A stretch of DNA of 64,000 nucleotides from positions 124,001-188,000 of the forward strand of contig DAISXY010000002.1 of NCBI GenBank assembly GCA_036825615.1. The letters are read 5' to 3'. The notes below the pieces were generated by a model. It had not been told where the DNA came from, searched no databases, and saw only the letters and a program-made list of their open reading frames with translations. The position numbers were made by a program, and so were the translations under genes. The DNA comes from JAICXG01 sp036825615 (GTDB taxonomy: Bacteria > Verrucomicrobiota > Verrucomicrobiia > Chthoniobacterales > UBA10450). Below are positions 16,764 through 25,018 of the stretch, in pieces (the first letter of the stretch is position 1; each line of letters starts with the position of its first letter).

Positions 16764-19727
16764 ATGAAATGTTCCGTCCAGATCGTTCTTATCCTGTTGT
16801 GCTCGGCCGCCATGGCTCTGGCCCAAAATACCGTGCTGTTGATGGATAGCGACCCAGGCGATTATATCGGAGCCGGAGCCAATTACTATTTCACGCCTGC
16901 GGATGGCGCATTCAGCGCGAACAAGAACTTCGATAATGGCGTGAGTATCACCTTTTCGAACGGTAGCGAAAACTGGTCGCTCGACTTTGCGGCTCCCGGC
17001 TCTGCTTTACTCGAAACTCAAGCTTATGCGCATGCTACTGGATTCCCCTTTCAAGATTCAACCGCGCCGGGACTCGACGTCTACGGGGATGCCCGCGGCT
17101 GTAACACACTTACCGGTGAATTCGAGGTAAAAGAGATTGTCTACGGTTCCGACGACACGGTCACTTCGTTTCACGCCACTTTTACTCAGCACTGCGAGGG
17201 CTTCGCCCCCGCACTCACCGGCGAGATCTTGTACAACTCGAGCGATGCGGTTCCTCCTAAGAATCACATCACAAGTCCGCTGACTGCGTATGCGACGCGC
17301 AATCACTTCTTCCAGTATACAATTCGGGCGAGCAATAGTCCTACGAGTTACACCGCGAGTAATCTTCCTGCTGGTTTGAGCTTGGAGATGGCCACTGGCC
17401 TGGTCTCGGGAACGCCTTCTGTTCAAGGCACGTTTGCAATTCCCATCTCGGCGATCGGCGGCGACGGAACGGCATCCGCGACTCTGCAGTTGGTAATAGA
17501 CCCGCCGGGACAGTCCACCGGTCCTTACACCGCGCTCTTCATGGAGAGCGATAGTGGCGACTACATCGGCCAGGGATTGGTTTATTTGTTCACCCCCGCT
17601 GATGGTTACTTCAATGGCTATGCTGCTGCGAACACCGCATCGATTTCCTTCACTTCGGCTGACGATTTCGACTTTTGGACGGTCGGCCTTGGTTCTCCGG
17701 TCGAAAGCACCCTTGGGATTGGACCCTACTTCAATGCGCTACGCTTCGGATCGTCCGCCAATCCCAGTATTGATATTTACGGCTCAGGGAGAGGCTGTAA
17801 TCAGACCTCGGGTGATTTCGAGGTCGAGGAACTCTCCACTTTTGGCGCGGGCGAGCTTGAGTCCTTTCGAGCCAGCTTCGAACAGCATTGCGAAGAGGTT
17901 GAGCCGGCGCTTCGCGGTGAAGTTTGGCTCAACTCCATGAACGCGATTACGAGTGATCCCTTCGTTGAAGGGATGCGAAACGCGCCTTTGTCCTATCAGA
18001 TTATTGCCAACAATCAGCCGACCAGTTATGGAGCGAGTGCGCTGCCGGCCGGGCTAACGTTCAGTTCTACGAGCGGGATTATTTCGGGGACGCCAACTGT
18101 GGCTGGCAACTATAGGATTCTAGTTACTGCGATCGGACCCGGCGAAACGGCGGCCGGCCGGATCACAATGCAAATTCTGCCGCCGGATGGTGATCTTGCT
18201 CCGGTCGTGACCAGCGAGCGTCGCGCGAGCGGAACCATTCAGCAGCCATTTAGCTATCAAATAACGGCCGATAATGCTCCGGCCTCATTCTCAGCGGCAG
18301 GTCTGCCCGCCGGGGTCACTCTGGATAGTGTAACAGGGCTCATTTCAGGAACACCAAGCGTCACCGGGACCTTTGATGTCATTGTCACTGCAACCAATGG
18401 CAGTGGAACTGGCGGAAGGTCGCTCACGCTCGCGATCTATCCGCCGCTCCCAGTGATAACGAGTCCGGATCATGTTACTGCGTCGGCGGGTAAGTTGTTC
18501 AGCTTTCAGGTCACCGCGAGCAACCAGGCCACGGGATTCAGCACGAGTGGTTTGCCGGCCGGTCTCACAATCGGAGCGAGCAATGGACTGATCTCCGGGA
18601 CGCCGACAGCCACAGGCACTTATACGGTTACCGTTCGGGCGGGTAATGGGACGGGCGTTGGCGTGCAGACACTGACTTTAACTGTGAATCTGACCACTCC
18701 GGTTATTACCAGCCCGCTTGCCGCGGCAGCGGCGGAGGGCGAGTCATTCAGTTATCAGATCACGGCCGACGGTCTGCCGACAAGCTTTGGGGCCAGCGGC
18801 TTACCTGCGGGTCTTAGTGTCTCCAGTTACAATGGCTTTATTTCAGGAGTTCCGGCCGGCAAAGGCATATTCAACGTCACGCTCAGCGCGACGAACGCGG
18901 CGGGAATTGGCCACGCTACCCTCATCCTGGATCTAACTGCAAAACCGAGCCAGCTACAGAACCTCTCGACGCGATTGGCGGTCGGTTCGAACGATGCGGT
19001 TTTGATCGGAGGATTTATCGTTAGCGGGACCGAGTTGAAGACGCTGTTGATTCGCGGGATCGGCCCAACCCTGAGTGACTTCGGTGTGCCCGGTGTGTTG
19101 AGCGATCCTATCCTCGAATTGCACGACTCGAGCGGAGCGACAATCGCCAGCAATGATAACTGGAAAGACACCCAGGCAGCCGAAATCCAGGCGACTCAGC
19201 TCGCGCCGGCTAACGACGCCGAGCCGGCAATCTTGTTTAGCTTTCCCGCCAACGGAGCAGCTTACACCGCCATTCTGCGAGGCAAAGACAATGCGACCGG
19301 TGTTGGGTTGGTGGAAGTGTATGACGTCAGCGGAGCAGCAGATTCCCTGGTGGCGAACATTAGCACGCGTGGAGTCGTAGGAACGGGCGATAACGTGATG
19401 ATCGGTGGCTTCATTGTCGGCGGCGGGAGTGCCGACGGGAACGTCGTTGCGCGGGCGATTGGTCCCTCGCTGGGATCGTTCGGTATCGCCGAACCGCTGC
19501 TCGATCCCATCCTGGAATTGCACGACGGCGAGGGGAACACGATTGCGACGAACGATAATTGGAAGGACTCGCAGCAGGAGCAATTGGAAGCAGTCGGGCT
19601 TGCACCGACCGACGACCATGAGTCTGCTATCAAAGCAACCCTTCCGGTGGGACCCTACACGGCGCTGGTTCGCGGTCAGAACGACACCACCGGAGTTGCG
19701 CTGGTTGAGGTTTACCGTTTGCCCTGA
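16764..19727 (+). CDS. secreted multi-domain protein with Ig-like (He_PIG) repeats
   Basis: 987 aa. Signal peptide 1-20 (VQIVLILLCSAAMALAQ). Two related N-terminal modules start with LMDSDPGDYIGAGANYYFTPADG (~25) and FMESDSGDYIGQGLVYLFTPADG (~257); each carries two conserved Cys (GCN-x-T and QHCE). Between and after them come Ig-like repeats with the He_PIG hallmark LPAGL ... GLISGTP ... GTF(x)V(x)VTA, five in all. Two C-terminal ~125 aa modules follow (STRxxVGxxDxVxIGGFIVxG ... ILELHDxxGxTIAxNDNWKD ... YTAxLRGxxxxTGVxLVEVY), a repeat frequent in verrucomicrobial exoproteins. Role unknown; probably cell-surface binding. Confidence 0.82.
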   Translation: MKCSVQIVLILLCSAAMALAQNTVLLMDSDPGDYIGAGANYYFTPADGAFSANKNFDNGVSITFSNGSENWSLDFAAPGSALLETQAYAHATGFPFQDSTAPGLDVYGDARGCNTLTGEFEVKEIVYGSDDTVTSFHATFTQHCEGFAPALTGEILYNSSDAVPPKNHITSPLTAYATRNHFFQYTIRASNSPTSYTASNLPAGLSLEMATGLVSGTPSVQGTFAIPISAIGGDGTASATLQLVIDPPGQSTGPYTALFMESDSGDYIGQGLVYLFTPADGYFNGYAAANTASISFTSADDFDFWTVGLGSPVESTLGIGPYFNALRFGSSANPSIDIYGSGRGCNQTSGDFEVEELSTFGAGELESFRASFEQHCEEVEPALRGEVWLNSMNAITSDPFVEGMRNAPLSYQIIANNQPTSYGASALPAGLTFSSTSGIISGTPTVAGNYRILVTAIGPGETAAGRITMQILPPDGDLAPVVTSERRASGTIQQPFSYQITADNAPASFSAAGLPAGVTLDSVTGLISGTPSVTGTFDVIVTATNGSGTGGRSLTLAIYPPLPVITSPDHVTASAGKLFSFQVTASNQATGFSTSGLPAGLTIGASNGLISGTPTATGTYTVTVRAGNGTGVGVQTLTLTVNLTTPVITSPLAAAAAEGESFSYQITADGLPTSFGASGLPAGLSVSSYNGFISGVPAGKGIFNVTLSATNAAGIGHATLILDLTAKPSQLQNLSTRLAVGSNDAVLIGGFIVSGTELKTLLIRGIGPTLSDFGVPGVLSDPILELHDSSGATIASNDNWKDTQAAEIQATQLAPANDAEPAILFSFPANGAAYTAILRGKDNATGVGLVEVYDVSGAADSLVANISTRGVVGTGDNVMIGGFIVGGGSADGNVVARAIGPSLGSFGIAEPLLDPILELHDGEGNTIATNDNWKDSQQEQLEAVGLAPTDDHESAIKATLPVGPYTALVRGQNDTTGVALVEVYRLP

Positions 19728-19875
19728 TCGAGCCGCGGCTGCCGTGGCGCGCCCGAATCGAGGTTCTGTGCGTTGCCTTGGTCGGCCAGCGTGTTATTCT
19801 TTCGTTATGCTTCGGCCGGACCGCTTCTGGAACTCACGCGGCCGTGGTTGAGCGGAACGGCCGGCGGACAGGAGT

Positions 19876-20187
19876 ATGCAAACATTTCCGGAGATTTGCG
19901 CGGCGGTTGAAAGTCCGGCGATCACCGAGGAAACGAAGAGTAAGGAAGAGCTCGACCTGCCCTGGAATGTGGTCGTGCACAATGATCCGGTGAATTTGAT
20001 GAGTTACGTCACGATGGTCTTCCAAAAGGTCTTTGGTTACCCGCGCGAAAAGGCCGAACGGCACATGCTTGAAGTGCACCAGAAGGGGCGTTCGGTTTTG
20101 TGGAGCGGCGTGCGGGAACGGGCGGAATTATTTGTTCAGCAGTTGCACGGTTACCTCCTGCTCGCCACAATCGAGCGGACGCGTTGA
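19876..20187 (+). CDS. clpS: ATP-dependent Clp protease adaptor ClpS
   Basis: 103 aa. Core motif LPWNVVVHNDPVNLMSYVTMVFQKVFGYPREKAERHMLEVHQKG matches ClpS, including the N-degron pocket residues (NDP and the later H-x-x-G-R). ClpS docks on ClpA/ClpC and delivers substrates with destabilising N-terminal residues. The first ~25 residues are an acidic extension. No clpA is adjacent; the next gene, one nt on, is a DUF2017-like partner. Confidence 0.92.
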   Translation: MQTFPEICAAVESPAITEETKSKEELDLPWNVVVHNDPVNLMSYVTMVFQKVFGYPREKAERHMLEVHQKGRSVLWSGVRERAELFVQQLHGYLLLATIERTR

Positions 20188-20188
20188 G

Positions 20189-20698
20189 ATGGAGGTTTCC
20201 TGCAACAACGGCACGCTCGAAATCACAGAGATCGATCCTTTTCTTGCCGAGTTACTCCGGCAACTTCCCACCAGCACCAAACCGGATGCGATCCCGGCAG
20301 CGGAACAACGCATCTTCAGCCTGCCGGCGGATCGGGAGGAAAAAGAGCTCTGCGCGGAATGGAAACTCTATGTTGAGCCGGAGCTGCGGAAGCATTTCCA
20401 AAGTGCGACTGAAGTGGTCGAGGCAGACCTGCAACAGATTAAAGAGGATGACAAGCCGTTTGCCAATCGCGCCCTGCGCATTCCGCGGGAACACTCCGAC
20501 GCCTGGCTGAACGCGCTCAACCAGGCCCGCCTGACAATCGCTGCCAAGTATGATTTCACGGAGGCGGAGTTGAGCGATCATTACCGCTCGCCCATCGGTT
20601 CACGGCGCGACCTCGGTCTCTTCCAGGTCAACTTTTACGGCTTCCTGCAGGAGTTTATCCTGCGCGAAATGGAGTGCGGCGAAGCCCCGCCCGCCTAA
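20189..20698 (+). CDS. DUF2017-like protein downstream of clpS
   Basis: 169 aa, ATG one nt after the clpS stop. Acidic and mostly alpha-helical: LLRQLPTSTKPDAIPAAEQRIFSLPAD, VVEADLQQIKEDD, IPREHSDAWLNALNQARLTIAAKY, SRRDLGLFQVNFYGFLQEFIL. In actinobacteria a DUF2017 gene also follows clpS, and the LNQARL ... helical C-terminus is reminiscent of that family; I regard homology as likely but unproven. Probably works with the N-end-rule adaptor. The stop TAA lies in a GCCTAACGA motif that also supplies the stop of the converging anti-sigma-like gene. Confidence 0.65.
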   Translation: MEVSCNNGTLEITEIDPFLAELLRQLPTSTKPDAIPAAEQRIFSLPADREEKELCAEWKLYVEPELRKHFQSATEVVEADLQQIKEDDKPFANRALRIPREHSDAWLNALNQARLTIAAKYDFTEAELSDHYRSPIGSRRDLGLFQVNFYGFLQEFILREMECGEAPPA

Positions 20699-20701
20699 CG
20701 A
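20693..20701. repeat. GCCTAACGA motif forming the stop codons of two converging genes
   Basis: On the plus strand the motif reads GCC-TAA and ends the DUF2017-like gene. On the minus strand it reads CGT-TAG and ends the anti-sigma-like gene. The two genes therefore overlap by 4 nt, entirely inside one copy of the 9-mer. Confidence 0.9.
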
Positions 20702-20943
20702 TCGCCCTGCTGCTGCTTTTTCTGCCGCACCATTTGCATCAAGCGCTCTTTTAAGGCGTCCGACGATTTGGCGGGTCGCAGACTGAGGGCAAAAGCTTCA
20801 TGCAGGCGGTAACACTCGGTAATGAAATCTTCTGCTTTTTGGCCGAACTGCGCGCGCGCCTCTTCGAATTCGCGGCATTCGCCATCCTCCAGCGCGCCGA
20901 TGACATAGAGCCGTGCGCGATTCTGGAATTCCTTAAAGTTCAT
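20695..20943 (-). CDS. short anti-sigma-like protein (RskA N-terminal-like, no membrane part)
   Basis: 82 aa. The stretch ARLYVIGALEDGECREFEEARAQ resembles the N-terminal sigma-binding domain of anti-sigma-K (RskA) proteins, where the pattern is (Y)-x-L-G-A-L-x-x-x-E-x-x-x-F-E. The usual transmembrane segment and extracytoplasmic domain are missing; the chain ends with a Lys/Gln-rich tail. Its start overlaps the end of the sigma gene by 11 nt, so the two are translationally coupled. Likely a soluble anti-sigma factor or co-regulator. Confidence 0.65.
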   Translation of the reverse strand: MNFKEFQNRARLYVIGALEDGECREFEEARAQFGQKAEDFITECYRLHEAFALSLRPAKSSDALKERLMQMVRQKKQQQGDR

Positions 20944-21589
20944 CCTTCAGTTCTTTCAAACCCTCATAGATTTTCTTCAGCCCCAGTTCAAGGCGCGTCT
21001 TCACTGTCCCTAACGGTGTATTCGTATGAGCCGCGATTTCGCGCTGACTCATGCCCCGAAAAAACGCGAGCTCAATCGCCTGCTGCTGCGCGACCGGCAG
21101 GCTGCTGATGACTTTGCGGATGAGCGCGCGCGTGTCGGAAGAATTGATCTCTTCCTCGGTCGCGTTGTGCACCCAGGCGTCGGGCTGCTGTTCGGTTTCG
21201 TGTTGCAGTCGTTCGCCGGCCCGCAAATAAGCCTGCTTTTTACGCAAACCGTCGATGGCGCGGCGCCGGGCCAGCGTCACCATCCAACCAAGCGGCTTGC
21301 CTTTGCTCGCCGAAAAATTTTTTGCCTGGTTCCAGAGCTCCATGAAGATCTCCTGTAGCAAGTCGTCTGCCTCGGCCTCGTTATGCACCACGCGCAGGAT
21401 CAGTGCCTTGATGATGCCGTTGTAGCGATCATAGAGTTTTGAGAGCGCTTCGGGATCTTCCTGCTGGATCCCTGCCATGAGCTCGAAATCGGTCGGCTCC
21501 CCTGGCGCAATCTCCGGAGCAATCGCCGGCAGCCGCGGCCCGAGGTCGTGCAGATCAGAGGAGAGCGGAATTTTGGGTCGGCGCGGCAT
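20933..21589 (-). CDS. ECF sigma factor (SigK/ECF19-like)
   Basis: 218 aa from MPRRPKIPLSS; a longer frame exists but lacks similarity. Region 2: EDPEALSKLYDRYNGIIKALILRVVHNEAEADDLLQEIFMELWNQA and GKPLGWMVTLARRRAIDGLRKK. Region 4: LPVAQQQAIELAFFRGMSQREIAAHTNTPLGTVKTRLELGLKKI. The PLGTVKTR and G-M-S-Q-R-E-I-A motifs are typical of the SigK group, which pairs with RskA-type anti-sigma factors, fitting the next gene. Regulon not visible. Confidence 0.88.
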   Translation of the reverse strand: MPRRPKIPLSSDLHDLGPRLPAIAPEIAPGEPTDFELMAGIQQEDPEALSKLYDRYNGIIKALILRVVHNEAEADDLLQEIFMELWNQAKNFSASKGKPLGWMVTLARRRAIDGLRKKQAYLRAGERLQHETEQQPDAWVHNATEEEINSSDTRALIRKVISSLPVAQQQAIELAFFRGMSQREIAAHTNTPLGTVKTRLELGLKKIYEGLKELKDEL

Positions 21590-21718
21590 TGGTGAAAAAA
21601 GAGAGCAGATGTAAGGCGGGCACGGGCACTCGTCCACCTCGATTTATTCGCGGCTTCGCCTCGCCTGATGAAAAAGCGCGCTCGCCTGACGAAAAATCTT
21701 CCTTCGCGGCCAGCGCCT

Positions 21719-22519
21719 CTATCTGTGCCCGGCGAAATGCAGTGTCTCCAAAATGTCGCCGCGCAGGCTGAGGAATTCTTCGCTGCTCCGGTCGCGCGGG
21801 CGTTCGAGATCGACCGGGATGATTTGCTCAATTTTTCCCGGCCGCTGGGTCATGATGACGATGCGATCACTCATGTAGATGGCCTCGTCGATATCGTGAG
21901 TGACAAAAACCATCGTGGTCCCGCGTCCCTGCCAGAGCCGCAGGACCTCATCCTGCATCCGCATTCGGGTAAAGGCATCGAGCGCACCCAACGGCTCGTC
22001 GAGCAGCAAGACCCTGGGATGGTTAATGAGCGCGCGGGCGAGGGCCACGCGCTGTGCCATTCCGCCGGAGAGATGGTGCGGAAAGGAATTGGCAAACGAC
22101 TCCAACCCGACCAGGCGCATGAATTCATCCACTTCGGCGCGTTTTTCGCGCAGGACTCCGCGCGCCACCAGCCCGGTCTCGATGTTGCGCCGAACCGTCA
22201 GCCACGGGAACAAGCTCGGGTCCTGAAAAACCAGGCCGCGTTCCGCGCTCGGGCCGGTGATTGGCTCATTTCCAATCATGAGCTCCCCGCTGGTCGGCGG
22301 GGTGAGCCCGGCGATCATGCGCAGGAGGGTCGATTTTCCACAGCCGCTCGGACCGACAATGCAAACCAGTTCCCCGGCGGCGACCGAGAGCGTCACATCG
22401 GCAACCGCGAATGCTCCCGGCGTCACGCCGCCGTCCAGCGAGGTGAATTCCTTCGAGACCCGTCGAATTTTCAGCCCAGCCGCCTGGTCGACGCGTTTCT
22501 CGGGCGCAGCAACTACCAT
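21719..22519 (-). CDS. ABC transporter ATPase, NitT/TauT (nitrate/sulfonate/taurine) type, module 1
   Basis: 266 aa. Walker A GPSGCGKST, Q-loop FQDPSLFPW, signature LSGGMAQRVALARAL, Walker B VLLLDEPLGALDA, switch His in FVTHDIDEA. The PLGALDxFTRxxMQ and DEAIYMSDRI segments are typical of SsuB/TauB/NrtD. The gene is ~85% similar by eye to the ATPase at 31022-31843, including the first 30 residues. The start overlaps the permease stop by 7 nt, the same overlap as in module 2. Confidence 0.92.
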   Translation of the reverse strand: MVVAAPEKRVDQAAGLKIRRVSKEFTSLDGGVTPGAFAVADVTLSVAAGELVCIVGPSGCGKSTLLRMIAGLTPPTSGELMIGNEPITGPSAERGLVFQDPSLFPWLTVRRNIETGLVARGVLREKRAEVDEFMRLVGLESFANSFPHHLSGGMAQRVALARALINHPRVLLLDEPLGALDAFTRMRMQDEVLRLWQGRGTTMVFVTHDIDEAIYMSDRIVIMTQRPGKIEQIIPVDLERPRDRSSEEFLSLRGDILETLHFAGHR

Positions 22520-23577
22520 TTAATGACGCCTTTTTGCCAAACGAGCACCCGGTCGCGCAGCTTGAAGAGCACCGTCATGATGGTGGAGAAAAACGCCGCC
22601 ATGATGACGAGCGCGCCGTAGACCTTGCCGTACTCGGCCCAGCCCTGTGCCCAGCTCACGTACCAGCCGAGACCGGATTTTACGCCGACAGTCTCCGCCA
22701 CCACCAGGGTCAGGAACGAAGTGCCCAGGCCCATGAACAAACCGATGAAGATATTCGGCATCGCGGCCGGGACCGCTACCCGAAAGATGAGGAAGAGCCG
22801 GTTCGCGCCGAGTGTTTTTGCCACATCAAGATAAGAGGTGCGGGTATTCGAAATCCCAGAAGCGGTCAGCATCGTGACCGGGAACCAAACTGCGAGCGCG
22901 ACCAGCCCCACCGCAGAAAAAAGCGCCGAAGGCGCAATCACCATGGCGAGCGGAATCCAGGCAGTGGCGGGAATCGGGCCGACGATCTTGAGCAACGGCA
23001 TTCCCCAGTAACGGGCGTGGGGGAACCAGCCAATTGTCACGCCGGTAATCAGCGCAATCACCGTCCCGACCGCGTAACCGCTAAGCAGGAGGATAAGCGA
23101 ATGCCAGGTGCTGTCGAAGAGCAGTTGGCGATCGCCCATCATCGAGGCGAGAACCGGTTCGGGGCCGGGAAAATAAGGCAGCGGCAGAAGCCCGAGACAC
23201 GTCGTAACGAGTTGCCAGATCGCCGCGGTCACGATCGCGACCCCCAGGATCGGGCACATCCGGCGCATCCAATGCCGGATCCGCATCGAGAAGATTTGCG
23301 CAACAGCGGCGATGAGGCCAAAAGCGAGCGCGGCGTACAACAGCGTCGGGTAGTAATGCGTCGGCATTAACGGTTCGCTCTTCGGCACAAAATAGTGCAC
23401 CGCAAGGGCAATGGCGGCACCCACCGGAATGGCGAGGAGAGTTTGCGGGCGGCTCTTGATCGCGCCCGGGCCTGCCGGAGCCGTTTTCTTTGTCGCCACT
23501 GGTGCGGTTGCTGCAGGGGTTGAACGCGCCCGGTTCGGGCGGGCCACTAAATCGACTTCGTGCGAGACAGCATGCAT
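22513..23577 (-). CDS. ABC transporter permease, NitT/TauT type, with N-terminal membrane extension, module 1
   Basis: 354 aa. The C-terminal ~240 residues are a BPD_transp_1 permease; the coupling EAA-like loop is YLDVAKTLGANRLFLIFRVAVPAAMPNIFIG. Residues ~45-120 add two to three extra membrane spans around a PKSEP motif, absent from ordinary SsuC. Nearly identical organisation to the permease at 31837-32880. No substrate-binding gene precedes it here; instead a 10-codon ORF ends one nt before its start. Substrate unknown. Confidence 0.9.
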   Translation of the reverse strand: MHAVSHEVDLVARPNRARSTPAATAPVATKKTAPAGPGAIKSRPQTLLAIPVGAAIALAVHYFVPKSEPLMPTHYYPTLLYAALAFGLIAAVAQIFSMRIRHWMRRMCPILGVAIVTAAIWQLVTTCLGLLPLPYFPGPEPVLASMMGDRQLLFDSTWHSLILLLSGYAVGTVIALITGVTIGWFPHARYWGMPLLKIVGPIPATAWIPLAMVIAPSALFSAVGLVALAVWFPVTMLTASGISNTRTSYLDVAKTLGANRLFLIFRVAVPAAMPNIFIGLFMGLGTSFLTLVVAETVGVKSGLGWYVSWAQGWAEYGKVYGALVIMAAFFSTIMTVLFKLRDRVLVWQKGVIKW

Positions 23578-23578
23578 T

Positions 23579-23611
23579 TCAGGACAGCCTTTCCAGTTGT
23601 GCGGTGATCAT
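23579..23611 (-). CDS. 10-codon upstream ORF coupled to the module-1 permease
   Basis: ATG at 23611 preceded by GGAGGGGAAGAG, a strong ribosome site; the peptide is MITAQLERLS, and its TGA is separated from the permease ATG by one nt. The permease itself lacks a Shine-Dalgarno, so translation by re-initiation is likely. A short leader peptide is the simplest reading; the ORF is too short to test by codon use. Confidence 0.4.
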   Translation of the reverse strand: MITAQLERLS

Positions 23612-23621
23612 CTCTTCCCCT

Positions 23622-23649
23622 CCGCCGGGCAACAGCTTCCCGTCAGCGG
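23622..23649 (-). promoter_or_regulatory. hairpin in the leader of the module-1 ABC operon
   Basis: CCGC and CGGG at 23622-23629 pair with CCCG at 23639-23642 and GCGG at 23646-23649, giving a GC-only 8-bp stem with a 3-nt bulge. It lies just upstream of the GGAGGGG ribosome site of the short ORF. It does not match a riboswitch class I know. Could be a regulatory leader structure. Confidence 0.35.
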
Positions 23650-23835
23650 ACCGTCATCTGAGATTAAGGAATTAGATTCGAAAATACAACAATAACCTTG
23701 CCTTATGCATCAGTTTTTCGGATCGCGGCAGCGTTGCGGATGTTTGGCAGCCATCGTCGGCGTCTTCAGAACGAGAAGGTCACGTCCCGCCCGGTCATTC
23801 CCATTTTGCCGCTCCGCCTTTCGAGTGCCGGCCGG

Positions 23836-25005
23836 TCATCCGGGTAGCACGACCAGCTTTTCCCGCGGAATTTTGTCATAGGTGTCTTGGTCGATGTTTA
23901 GGTGCGCCCTCACCAACCCGGCTGGTGTGTGGCTCAGCCATTCTGAGAAGGAAAGATCTTCAAAACGGTCCGAGCGGAAGACCTCGAGAAAGCAGAGGTC
24001 TTCGTCCCCGGTATTCTGGATGTAATGCGGGAGCGTCTTTTCAACGTAACCGACATCGCCCGCCTCGAAATCCATGGTGCGGGCGCGCTTGCCGGTGCCA
24101 ACGATCGTCATGCGCGCTTTGCCACTGATGTAGTATTGCCATTCATCCGCGTTCTGGTGCCAATGCAACTCGCGCATGCCGCCGGGATGAACGGTCACAA
24201 TTGCGACCGCCACCGTCTTCGAGACCTGGAACGTTCTCGCATCGATAACCCGCGCCTCCCCGCCTTTTGTCTTTTTCAGAATGCTTTGTTCGTTAGGCCG
24301 AAACGAGAACTTGGTCGGCGATGGCTCCAGGTTGCGGGCTGCGTTCTTCTGGTCTTCTCCGAGCGGTCCCGGGAGCGGCGCCTGAAAGATGAAGAGTTCC
24401 TGATCGTAAATCCCGTCGAGGCTCCTGGTTGCAACCCCAAAGTTCTTCGCCAGCACCTCGCGCGGGATATGCGCCGCAATGTCTGAGAGCAGGACGGTTT
24501 CATGTTCGGAGAAATGACCGTCGTCGAAGACGAGGAGGAACTCCGCGCCATCGGGCTGTAATCCCTGAATGGAGTGGGGGATACCTGCCGGGAAATACCA
24601 AAGGTCGCCTGCGAAGACATCGTCAACAAAGCTGCGGCCCTCCGCATCAATCGCCGTGAGCCGGGCGCTCCCATAAAGCATGAACGACCACTCCGCGGCC
24701 TTGTGCCAATGCAGTTCGCGCACGCCGCCTGCCTCGAGGCGCATATTCACACCGGCGAGTTCCTTCGCGACTTGCAGTTCGCGAATCGTGACTTCCCGCG
24801 ACCAGCCGCCGGCGTAAACACGCTTGTTCGCGAAGGCAAAGGGATACTTGAAAACCGGCAGGCTGCCGACATCGGAAAGGGGCGGCACTTTTGAATCGGG
24901 ATTTGCTGAGTTGAGCTCTGGGTTAATCGAACGCGGGGTCGAGATCGTATCGGCCCGGCCAATTCTCACTGAGCCATCGTCGGCAAGTTGGTGCGTTTGT
25001 GGCAT
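23836..25005 (-). CDS. oxdC: bicupin oxalate decarboxylase
   Basis: 389 aa, start MPQTHQLADD. Converts oxalate to formate and CO2 with Mn. Two cupin domains: metal ligands His99, His101, Glu105 and His144 in the first (GGVRELHWHKAAEW, FPAGIPHS), and His281, His283, Glu288 and His327 in the second (GGMRELHWHQNADEWQYYISG, LPHY). The lid that separates decarboxylase from oxidase reads SEHET (166-170) instead of Bacillus SENST; the proton-donor Glu is kept, so decarboxylase activity is expected. No signal peptide. It follows a large FAD/Fe-S oxidoreductase gene by 13 nt, so the two are probably cotranscribed. Confidence 0.92.
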   Translation of the reverse strand: MPQTHQLADDGSVRIGRADTISTPRSINPELNSANPDSKVPPLSDVGSLPVFKYPFAFANKRVYAGGWSREVTIRELQVAKELAGVNMRLEAGGVRELHWHKAAEWSFMLYGSARLTAIDAEGRSFVDDVFAGDLWYFPAGIPHSIQGLQPDGAEFLLVFDDGHFSEHETVLLSDIAAHIPREVLAKNFGVATRSLDGIYDQELFIFQAPLPGPLGEDQKNAARNLEPSPTKFSFRPNEQSILKKTKGGEARVIDARTFQVSKTVAVAIVTVHPGGMRELHWHQNADEWQYYISGKARMTIVGTGKRARTMDFEAGDVGYVEKTLPHYIQNTGDEDLCFLEVFRSDRFEDLSFSEWLSHTPAGLVRAHLNIDQDTYDKIPREKLVVLPG

Positions 25006-25018
25006 GATTTGCAAAAGG

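Noticed and set aside
23612..23700. TPP or SAM riboswitch before ABC module 1
   Set aside because: A GGGCAACAGC string recalls S-box wording but is on the wrong strand, and other conserved elements are missing.
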